This document shows, piece by piece, positions 30,388 to 39,052 of a DNA stretch of 64,000 bases. A model generated the notes under the pieces. It was not told where the DNA came from, ran no database searches, and was given only the letters and a program-made list of their open reading frames with translations. Origin of the DNA: Colias croceus (lineage: Eukaryota > Arthropoda > Insecta > Lepidoptera > Pieridae); the NCBI RefSeq assembly GCF_905220415.1, contig NC_059565.1, positions 1,946,501-2,010,500 of the forward strand, read 5' to 3'. The stretch's first letter is position 1, and the number at the start of each line of letters is the position of its first letter. A program made the position numbers and the translations under genes.

Positions 30388-30837
30388 TTAATATAAAAAA
30401 ACCACAATATTTACATTACATAAACAAACAAAAATACATAATATTTCGTCACAGAACCAACCAATCAAGAGAAAATGCCAACACCCTCTCGGACTACGTC
30501 TCTCGAAGTATATTATAACCAGTTCTTCAAATAGATTTAGTTTATGCTGAGGGCAAAGGCTACAGATAGAGATTATACTTTGAATGTCACAAATATTTAA
30601 TATATTTTATTTTTCATTGATGTGAATATAATATCAACATAATAAATAGCAAGTGACATTTTTAAGATAATGCATTTAAGACAACCTAGAATTAATAATG
30701 AGCGATTAACTTTTATTATTAAATTTTTGATGTATCGACTGTTTATTTTGACCTGTTCGGTGACCCAGACTATTATCAGATAGACGGTAAGATAAAAAAG
30801 GATTACATAATTTAACGTAATATTATTTCTTTTTATA
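30388..30837. other. AT-rich stretch, no gene recognised
   Basis: It would contain the 3' UTR of the candidate exon at 30287. No repeat is recognised. Confidence 0.3.
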
Positions 30838-30839
30838 TA

Positions 30840-31238
30840 CAGGGTTACTTGTAAAACACCAGCAACCTCGCAGGACAAGATGGCTAATATCATAAATAAC
30901 AACATATTTTGTTCTACGACCTTTGATTATTTGTTAGATTTTATTTTCATACAAAAATAAATATTCATTTAATTTTCCGTTTGAATATTATAAACTCTAC
31001 GCGAATCCCAAAAAATACGTAAACAAGAAGCGAATGAGAGGGGGAAGGGGGTGTCGCGTCGTTCTTTCGATAATCAATAGAACATAGACTTACAAATGTT
31101 AGGAGAGTACAATAAAAGCTTAAAAAATAATTTAAAAATAATTTATTGCGTTATGCCAAAGGTCGTAGAACAAATGTTGTTACTTATGATGTTAGCTATC
31201 TTGTCCTGCGAGGTTGCTGGTGTTTTACAGTAACCCTG
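30840..31238. mobile_element. Long-TIR MITE with TA duplication
   Basis: Arms of about 87 bp begin CAGGGTTACTTGTAAAACAC at the left and CAGGGTTACTGTAAAACACC when the right end is inverted. They share AGCAACCTCGCAGGACAAGA and TTTTGTTCTACGACCTTT. TA lies at 30838-30839 and 31239-31240. The total is 399 bp without coding capacity. Confidence 0.88.
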
Positions 31239-31260
31239 TATATTATGTAGGTTTTTATAT

Positions 31261-31462
31261 ACTACTTGCTGTGCCCCGCGGTTTCACCCGCGTGGCTCCG
31301 CTCCTGTTGGTCTTAGCGTGTTGATATATAGCCATTAGCCTTCCTCAATAAATGGGCTATCTAACACCGAAAGAATTTTTCAAATCGGGCCAGTAGTTCC
31401 TGAGATTAACGCGTTCAAACAAACATACAAACTGTTCAGCTTCATAATATTATAGTATATAG
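31261..31462 (-). mobile_element. HLE-C copy
   Basis: CTTGCTGTGCCCCGCGGTTT starts it (CTAG mutated to CTTG). GTTCCTGAGATTAACGCG and TTCATAATATTATAGTATAG end it. Confidence 0.8.
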
Positions 31463-31970
31463 ATACTGGCTGATCGCTATTGGTAGGCTTCTTCGGTATT
31501 GGAACTACATATACAACATAAAAAGAACTATTAAATTCGAGCCAGTAGTTCAAGAGATTAGCCTGTTCAAATAAATAGACTCAACTTTATACAATAGCAG
31601 ATAATATTGATGATTACTCTATGGTAAAAGCTACCTTCTAAGTTCTAAGGCCTCTGTTGAAATAAAACGTTTATTCTTTGACATAGAATTTTGCGGTTTT
31701 GAAACGTCACATTACATAGAAATAGTTCAGAAAAGTACTATGAATAATAGTATGTATTATGTATATATTTACATAAAAATCACACAATACAAGATTTCCC
31801 AGTATAAAAATCTATAAGCTGTTGCAACGACAATTATTATTCGTAATTAAAGAAATTGCGACTATTAAAATTACAATGAAAGAAAATTACGATTAGTTAA
31901 GTGTCTCGATTATTTCCGAACGACCTTCAATATGTGTTTTGACGTAGTTTTATTATATCACTAGCATTCC
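31463..31970. other. AT-rich stretch, no gene recognised
   Basis: The segment 31462-31600 keeps GCCAGTAGTTCAAGAGATTA and TTCAAATAAATAGACTC, an old HLE-C relic. Confidence 0.35.
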
Positions 31971-32140
31971 GGCCGTGGCTTCGCCCTGGTTGACTAAAAC
32001 CTTATTTTTATATACTAAAACCTGCCTCTTGAATCACTCTATCTTTAAAAAAACCGCATCAAAATCCGTTGCGTAGTTTGAAAGATTTAAGCATACAAAG
32101 GGACAGAGAAAGCGACTTTGTTCTGTACTATGTAGTGATT
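31971..32140 (-). mobile_element. HLE-D, full length
   Basis: CTAGCATTCCGGCCGTGGCT starts it, CTTTGTTCTGTACTATGTAG then TGATT ends it. Confidence 0.82.
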
Positions 32141-32515
32141 TACTGGCTAGTCTATACTTATTTTGAACAATGGTTAGATTACTTTTACAAATCTAGGTTC
32201 AAAGCTTAGGCTTGAACTACGGTGGAAAGTTTCAGCCAAGTTGAACTGAAAGGTCATGTAATATGTGAAAATAATATGATAGGCAGGTATGGGGTAAATA
32301 CGAAGTATTTCTATTGTTAAAGTGTGTTATTCTGGTACATGAACTACATCGTTGAGTATCATCAAAATCCGTTCAATGGTTTTCGCGTGTAAGAGTATAA
32401 ACATGCAATCTTAATACCTGGTCATTCTTACAAGCTTTCGTGTTTAATATTGAGCAGGATAATGTAAACATAGTGATTAATTTCTTCACCAAAAACTGAC
32501 CTTTATATTTAATAC
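32141..32515. other. AT-rich stretch with an old Helitron-like relic
   Basis: ATCAAAATCCGTTCAATGG and AAGCTTTCGTGTTTAATATT recall the 5' half of such elements. No gene is seen. Confidence 0.3.
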
Positions 32516-32722
32516 TAGCTTCCGCCCACGACTTTGTACGTGCATCCCCGTTCTTCCCCGTTCCCGCAAGAATTTCGGGAAATCCTTTCTTAGGGGACGC
32601 CTACGTTATGCCATCTACCTGCATGCCAAATTTCAGCCCGATACGTCCAGTGGTTTGGGCTGTGCGTTGATCACTATATCAGTCACCTTTGAGTTTTATA
32701 TATATCGATTTTATATATATAG
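32516..32722 (-). mobile_element. HLE-E copy 2
   Basis: It opens CTAGCTTCCGCCCACGACTT and closes CAGTCACCTTTGAGTTTTAT followed by alternating TA. It is the inverse of 7355-7552. Confidence 0.78.
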
Positions 32723-32869
32723 ATGTTAAGTTCTCTAATAGTTTACGTCAGTCGATATATTTTTGTTATGACGTTTTTTTACCTACTTTAAACGGACTGA
32801 TTTAATCAAACTTTATACCGGATATAAGGATATAAGGACAATACAATACTTGTATGAGTTTATCATATA

Positions 32870-33060
32870 CTAGCTGCGCCGCGCGGTTTTACCCGCATTT
32901 AACCGCTCCTGTTGGTCTTAGCGTGATGATATAGCCTATAGCCTTCCTCGATAAATGCGCTATCTAACACCGAAAGAAATTTTCAAATCGGACCTATAGT
33001 TCCCGAGATTAGCGCGTTCAAACAAACAAACTCTTCAGCTTTAAAATATTAGTATAGATT
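32870..33060 (-). mobile_element. HLE-C, full length
   Basis: CTAGCTGCGCCGCGCGGTTT starts it, and AAAATATTAGTATAGATTTT ends it on the plus strand. Confidence 0.84.
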
Positions 33061-33209
33061 TTAGTAGTATATATCATTTATATTTATTAAGGAATGGTAA
33101 CATTTCTATAAGTTACCTTTAAATTTATTCTTTTGTTTGCTTTTATTGAGCGAATTAGTTATGAAACATGTTGTCATTATATATGTTACGTAAACATGAC
33201 GATAGTTAC

Positions 33210-33288
33210 CTTCAAATTTAGGATATTGGTGAGAGCAGATGACGAGGAAGGTCAGAAAATACCCGACGTTCCATTTACCAGGAATCAT
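33210..33288 (-). CDS. Weak candidate first coding exon with signal peptide
   Basis: On the minus strand an ATG (33286-33288) opens MIPGKWNVGYFLTFLVICSH then QYPKFE before a GTAACT donor (33204-33209). The hydrophobic core VGYFLTFLVIC after a basic residue resembles a secretory signal peptide. The start context and donor are ordinary, and nearby sequence (33335-33395) is duplicated at about 34203-34262, so it may be repeat DNA. Confidence 0.2.
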
Positions 33289-33417
33289 CTCAAGGTTTTG
33301 TGAATCAATATAATATTGGTCGAATGTGACTCAGTTAAAATGAACGATTTTTTGGCCTTCGTTCTTGAGATGATTTTTGAGAAATTTAAGCAAGTCATAC
33401 TGCACCAATTTCTTATA

Positions 33418-33475
33418 ATATTTCATAATAATAATAAAACATTTTATTGCACATTGCACAGGAACATAATACAAT
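33418..33475 (-). repeat. LINE 3'-end fragment
   Basis: AATAATAATAAAACATTTTA then TTGCACATTGCACAGGAACA resembles a LINE tail in reverse. Confidence 0.3.
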
Positions 33476-33561
33476 TATGCAAATAAATATTTTGTTCCTC
33501 AGATAAATTATCCAATTAAGCAAAAAATTTTAGCCTTTGTGTGTATACTAGACCCTTCAAC

Positions 33562-33781
33562 CCTACTAATATTATAAATGCGAAAGTTTGTATGGATGTA
33601 TGGATGTTTGTTACTCTTTCACGTAAAAACTACTGAATGGATTTGAATGAAATTTAGCAAACATATAGAGGGTAACTTGGATTAACACATAGGATAGGTT
33701 TCATCCCGGAAATCCCACGGGAACGGGAACTATGCGGGTTTTTCTTGGAAAACGCGGGCGAAGCCACGGGCGGAAAGCTAG
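33562..33781 (+). mobile_element. HLE-A, full length
   Basis: CCTACTAATATTATAAATGC to CCACGGGCGGAAAGCTAG. Confidence 0.86.
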
Positions 33782-33970
33782 TAATATTATAAATGCGAAA
33801 GTTTGTGAGGATAGATGGATGGATGTTTGTTACTCTTTTACGCAATTACTACTGAACCGATTAGAATGAAATTTGGTATGTAAGGTAGTTGAAGACCCAG
33901 AATAAGACAAAGGCTACTTTTAATCCCGGAAATCCCACGGGATTTTCCTTGAAAACGCGGGCGAAGCTAG
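33782..33970 (+). mobile_element. HLE-A copy in direct tandem with the previous one
   Basis: It starts TAATATTATAAATGCGAAAG exactly at the end of the preceding CTAG and ends GGGCGAAGCTAG, lacking part of the hairpin. Its centre has the HLE-B-like GAAATTTGGTATGTAAGG. Confidence 0.75.
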
Positions 33971-33982
33971 GACGTAACAACG

Positions 33983-34150
33983 TACTTAATATTATAAAGC
34001 TGAAGAGTTTGTTTGTTTGTTTGTTTGAACTACTGATCCGATTTGAAAAATTCTTTCGGTGTTAGATTGCCATGGGCTATAGGCTATATATCATCACTCT
34101 AACAGGAGCTCGAGCGGAACAATGCGGGTGAAACTGCGGGGAACAGCTAG
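33983..34150 (+). mobile_element. HLE-C with internal deletion
   Basis: TACTTAATATTATAAAGCTG starts it. The GAACGCGCTAATCTC block is shortened to GAACTACTGATCC. It ends GGGGAACAGCTAG. Confidence 0.78.
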
Positions 34151-34494
34151 TTGACAATACATAGATTAATTTTATCGACTGAAATATGACTAAGTAAGCT
34201 TAAAAATTAAAATGAACGATTTTCTGACCTTAACAGAATGTCTTTGAGATGGGTTTGAGTCACCACTTTGAGTAACAACTTATTTGCATACAAATTTCGT
34301 ATAAGGTTAAGACTGCGGTCGCACTCGTAGTGTTTAGATAAAATGCTATTACTGACTATAGGACAAGCTATCTTTATGCAAAATTTCATCCAGATCTGAT
34401 GAGTTGTTTTGTGTGAAACAGTTGAATAAGGTTCATCCTCATAAATTTTCGCGTTTAAATAATTGAGAGTAGTAGGATAAAAGGCTTGATATAA

Positions 34495-34612
34495 AAAATT
34501 GAATCACCAAATTAATATGATCCTAAGCGTAAAACTCAAGAACGGCTCTACCAATTCGGCTAAGTTTTAACAAAATACCTATGGGCAGAACAACGTTTGC
34601 CGGGGCAGCTAG
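34495..34612 (+). mobile_element. Helitron-like 3' end of another family
   Basis: AACGGCTCTACCAATTCGGC, then ACGTTTGCCGGGGCAGCTAG followed by T. This end differs from families A to G. Confidence 0.5.
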
Positions 34613-34655
34613 TAAACCAAATAAATATAAAACGGGATCTAAGTAACCATCCGAA

Positions 34656-34841
34656 TACTACTAATATTATAAATGCGAAAGTTTGTGAGGATGTATGTGT
34701 TTGTATGTTTGTTACTCTTTCACGTAAATACCACTGAACCGATTACAATGAAATTAAGCACACATATAGAGGGTAACTTGGATTAACATATAGGATAAGT
34801 TTTATCCCAGAAATACCACGGGAACGGGAACTATGCTGGTT
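34656..34841 (+). mobile_element. HLE-A truncated by repeat F
   Basis: TACTACTAATATTATAAATG to GGGAACTATGCTGGTTTTT, then repeat F begins; the CTAG end does not reappear after it. Confidence 0.78.
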
Positions 34842-35420
34842 TTTAGGGTTCCGTAGCCAAAATGGCAAAAACGGAACCCTTATAGTTTCGTCATGTCCGT
34901 CTGTCCGTCTGTCCGTCTGTCCGTCTGTCACAGCCGATTTACTCGGAAACTATAAGTACTACAGTGATGAAATTTGATGGGAATATGTGTTGTATGAACC
35001 GCTACAAAAATATGACACTAAATAGTAAAAAAAAGAATTGGGGGTGGGGCCCCCCATACATGTAACTGAGGGATGAAATTTTTTTTTTCGATGTACATAC
35101 CCGTGTGGGGTATCAATGGAAAGGTCTTTTAAAATGATATAAAGTTTTCTAAAAAACATTTTACTTAAAGTGAACGGTTTTTGAGATATCAGCTCTCAAA
35201 GTCGTAAAAAGTATGTCCCCCCCCCTCTATTTTTATAACTACGGGGTATAAAATTCTAAAAAAAATAGAGGTGATGCATGCTAATTAACTCTTTCAACGA
35301 TTTTTGGTTTGATCAAAGTATCTCTTATAGTTTTTGAGATAGGTTGATTTAACTGTAATTTATTATATTTGCTGCTACGGAACCCTTTGTGCGCGAGCCC
35401 GACTCGCACTTGGCCGGTTT
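34842..35420. repeat. Interspersed repeat F, long copy
   Basis: AGGGTTCCGTAGCCAAAATG starts it and CCCGACTCGCACTTGGCCGG ends it. GTCCGTCT repeats four times at 34889-34928. The first 40 bp include an inverted repeat GGGTTCCG...CGGAACCC. The inverse order is at 15541-15912. Confidence 0.7.
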
Positions 35421-35953
35421 TATTTTTATTAGTCTAAATCTAATAGACTAATTGCGAAATCGATCTTAGAAAACAAAAACATCTTTGTACATTAAAAAAG
35501 TTAATATGTCTTGTATTTTTATTTAATATGAGTAGGATGTCTATAAATTGAATATATTTTCAAAATCAGTACACATACGCATAGACACATACGGGTTATT
35601 CTGTGACCTTGTATTATTTTGTGATTGGTAAAACCCTTGTGTAATGCATGCTAAAGGATGTTTACTATACAAGTTGTATCCTCTGGATTCACATGATTTA
35701 AGCTCTATTTTTTGGCTTCACGGTTTTATGAAAATACTTATAGATATCATTGAAATATGTACTTCATAAAAATAAAAATAAAAGTACCAAAATACATTTT
35801 TTTATATCGGTTTGATATACCTAATTAAAATACGATACTTCATACCGGACAGATAACTTTTACTAATCGAGATTCAAACCCAGAACCTGTCTGAATAATT
35901 TCCTTAGTAAATATAAGGCATACAAAAAACACAGTAATTTTCGTTATTAAATA
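35421..35953. other. AT-rich stretch, no gene recognised
   Basis: GATTCAAACCCAGAACCTG near 35873 recalls a reversed tRNA-like B box. Nothing else is supported. Confidence 0.3.
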
Positions 35954-35956
35954 TAA

Positions 35957-36123
35957 GGGGGCGTCCATATATTACGTGAGGGTTTATTTTAATTTTCTGA
36001 AATAATATAATTGTCATTTTTTTAATTAAAAAAATGCGTAATAAGTATTTGCCGCGACCTCTCCCCGACATAAGATTTGACTAACCCCCCCTTTAACGTC
36101 TCATGTAATTTATGGAAGCCCCC
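35957..36123. mobile_element. MITE with GGGGGC ends and TAA duplication
   Basis: GGGGGCGTCCATATATTACG at the left and GGGGGCTTCCATAAATTACA when the right end is inverted are TIRs. TAA is duplicated at 35954-35956 and 36124-36126. Three-base TWA-type duplications are typical of PIF/Harbinger elements. Confidence 0.82.
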
Positions 36124-36433
36124 TAAGTAGTTGAGAGCACAGATAGCGTACAATAATAATTTTGCTTTCTATCTGTGATAATACTTTTGCTACCATTAAG
36201 TATTCTGTGGTAATACTATACTACTGTTTATAGTAAAAACCCATTAATACACATCAATGAACTTATACCGGATATATTTTATGACGTTCCTTAGAAATAT
36301 CATAAAAGCGGATCTGTAATCGTCATCTCATTGAACACTTCTTTACGGATGTAAATATAATAGTGTATTTAAAAAACTTTGTAAAAACGATTTCCTTGAA
36401 GATTGTAGTTATATAAGATTGATTGTATTATCA

Positions 36434-36627
36434 ACTAACTGTGCCGCGCGGTTTCACCCGCGTTGCTCCACTCCTGTTGGTCTTAGCGTGATGATATATA
36501 GCCTATAACCTTCCTCGATAAATGGGCTATGTAACACCGAAAGAATTTTTCAAATTGGACCATTACTTCCCGAGATTTACGCGTTCAAACAAACAAACTC
36601 TTCAGCTTTATAATATTAGTATAGTTA
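36434..36627 (-). mobile_element. HLE-C copy
   Basis: CTAACTGTGCCGCGCGGTTT starts it (CTAG mutated), TTTATAATATTAGTATAG ends it, just before the mariner at 36637. Confidence 0.8.
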
Positions 36628-36636
36628 AGTAATCTA

Positions 36637-37911
36637 CAGGGTGGCTCTGACATACGTTGACAACTTATTTTACGATTTATTTTATTTTTCTTTTACACAG
36701 TATAACAGTGACTACTAAATAATAAAATACAGTATTATTTTAACGTAAATATCTATTTATTTTCAAAATAACCACCTTTAGCTGTAATACAAAGGCTTAA
36801 ACGTTTTCTGAAGTTTTCGACGATTATCCGTACCTGCTCTTCAGATATTGTGTCACCTTCATCGCGTCTACACTTCTGTGTGATGTTGCACAGGCCCTCA
36901 CCTCTAGAATTGACTATACGCTGAAATCCGTTCGATTAATGTCTGATGAAAATGGAGGCCATTCCTTGGAACTTATGAACTCTGGCAAATGGTCCATACA
37001 TCACTACTGCACATTTGAGGCCCTGTGAGATGCAGCAGAGTCCTGTTGAAAAGTCCACGGTTGGTCACTGAAGTGCTACTGGCTCCAAGGAAGAACTACA
37101 CTCTCTAAAATATTGCGTCGGTATATTTCTTGATTAATTTTCACACCTTTTTTTACGAAAACGAGAGGAGTTTTGCCTGTTGAGCAAATGCCACGCCAAA
37201 CCATGACTGAATCCGGTCTTTGCCGATGGGGGATAATTGCTGTGGCTCCAAGGCGACAAGAGGAGTAAACTCTATTGTTTTGGCGGTTACGAGACTGTTC
37301 AATCTGAAAAATTTTTTCATCGATGAAAAAAATATTTTTCCGCGCTTCACCAGCGGAGCGCGCTTTCAGTAAGCGACATATTTCAAGGCGTATTTTTTTA
37401 TTTTTATCATCCAACCGCTGCGCTTTTCGCAGCTTGTATGCTGTTAACTTGAGCTCATTTTTAACAACTCGTTGTAACGTTGAATGACTTACACCTAAAT
37501 CTCGAGCCATTTTTCTTACCTGGGCTTGTGAATTGCGGGTCTATCTTTGTTTGACGATATGTCGAAGCCAAGGCGTCTTTACAGTTCTTTTTCTGCCTCT
37601 TCCCAGATGGTCACCAAGATGGCCAAGCTCATCGTAGCGTTTAATAGCAGAAAAAACTAACTGCCGACTGACACTGAGAAGTCACACTATCGCGTGCTGC
37701 CGCTTACCAGCCTCATATAAGGATATTATTGCACCTCGTTGAGCAGACATAGTAAAAAATGACTAATTTTTAATTTATTCTCTTCACAAATAACGTTAAA
37801 TTGGCGACAAAACATGTGAAAATAATAATTAAAAAACAAAAGCATCGCAGCATGTCCCATTTTTGAAATTTATTATTTTGAAATTTGTCAACGTAATTTA
37901 GAACCACCCTG
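36637..37911 (-). mobile_element. mariner/Tc1-superfamily transposon, decayed
   Basis: TIRs CAGGGTGGCTCTGACATACG and, inverted from the right, CAGGGTGGTTCTAAATTACG agree at 23 of 27 positions up to GTTGACAA. TA flanks at 36635-36636 and 37912-37913. The length of 1275 bp and a single transposase on the minus strand fit a mariner. The transposase is broken (next entry). Confidence 0.9.
36930..37750 (-). pseudogene. mariner transposase pseudogene
   Basis: It catalysed cut-and-paste movement via a helix-turn-helix DNA-binding half and a DDD/E nuclease. It starts at ATG 37748-37750 with MSAQRGAIISLYEAGKRQHA and meets an in-frame TGA shortly after. The next part, ending RKRTVKTP, is in another frame. 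The longest open piece (37076-37510) reads MARDLGVSHSTLQRVVKNEL at its start and contains FIDEKIF (first catalytic Asp) and SVMVWRGICSTG. Beyond its stop, QQDSAASHRA (second Asp) and EWPPFSSDINRTD (third Asp) follow with further stops. Several stops and at least one frameshift show it is inactive. I cannot assign the lineage. Confidence 0.85.
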
Positions 37912-37913
37912 TA

Positions 37914-38256
37914 TAATGTATTAGCGATAAATTTCTTGTGATTTTAATAGGAATAAATTTTTTTGTTTTGTACTACGTTTCTCTAAGTTCTATCAATACG
38001 TTATAATTCATCGAAATCAGTTCAGCTATTTAAGCGTGGAAACAATTACACTTACATTGGCAAATACGTTGGAATGCATCAATAGTATTGATTCATCGAA
38101 ACTAAGTTAGACCTTTGGCATACATCCAAATGCGAATATATTACAATGAACAGAAATAAGGTTGTTTCCCGGATATAGTAAAACGATCGAAATCTTTATA
38201 ATGTACTTAATTTGTATGTGTAAGTATTATTTTTCATTGTAATAACACAGTATTAT
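37914..38256. other. AT-rich stretch, no gene recognised
   Basis: ATTCATCGAAATCAGTTCAG near 38009 is an old Helitron-like relic. Confidence 0.3.
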
Positions 38257-38493
38257 CCATACTAATATTATAAATGCGAAAGTAACTCTGTCTGTCTGTT
38301 ACTCAATCACGCCTTAACTACTGAACCAATTTGCATGATATTTGGTATAGAGATATTTTGAGACCCAAGAAAGGACATAGGCTACTTTTTACCCCAGGAA
38401 ATAGGATAGGTTTTATCCTGGAAATCCCACGGAAACGGGAACTATGCGGGTTTTTCTTTGACTGCGCGGGCGAAGCTGCGGGTGGAAAGCTAG
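38257..38493 (+). mobile_element. HLE-B, full length
   Basis: CCATACTAATATTATAAATG to GCTGCGGGTGGAAAGCTAG, with GAGATATTTTGAGACCCAAG inside. Confidence 0.86.
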
Positions 38494-39052
38494 TAATATC
38501 TATATAATGTAATACTGTGGTAATAACATACCTATCTATTAGAAAAAAAAACTGGGGAAAAATTATATTCTCAGTCCTGACGAATGTACATAAATTTCCA
38601 AAAATCGGGCAAACTGTTTCAGAGGAGAAACCAGTTACCGATTTTTTCCATAGGTAGGTATCTTGAATTGAAATCTATAAGTAGATACTTATAATAAAAC
38701 AAGAAGAAATTAATTGTGTACAAAATATTGAATAAAACTAAAAATAATACCCCTAGTTATCAATACAGGAGTAATACAACCTTTATAATATTATAATTCT
38801 GAAAATTTTGTCTGTCTGTCTGTTTCCGGCTTTCCACCAAAAACTACTGGAAGCATTTTGATCACTTTTTTGTCATACATACAGCTCTAGTACTCTTTTA
38901 CATAATATAAGCTATAGTATATTTGGAAAAAATAATATGAATTTGAATTTATACACGAAGTTGCGGGACTAAACAATAAAATAACTATAAAATGATGTCT
39001 TTTAACCGTTAAATAATTAACATTGCTAGGCATAATTTTAACTTGATTTAAG

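Noticed and set aside
30597..30905. 102-codon minus-strand frame with hydrophobic residues
   Set aside because: It overlaps the arm of the long-TIR MITE and is AT-driven; hydrophobicity follows from T-rich codons.
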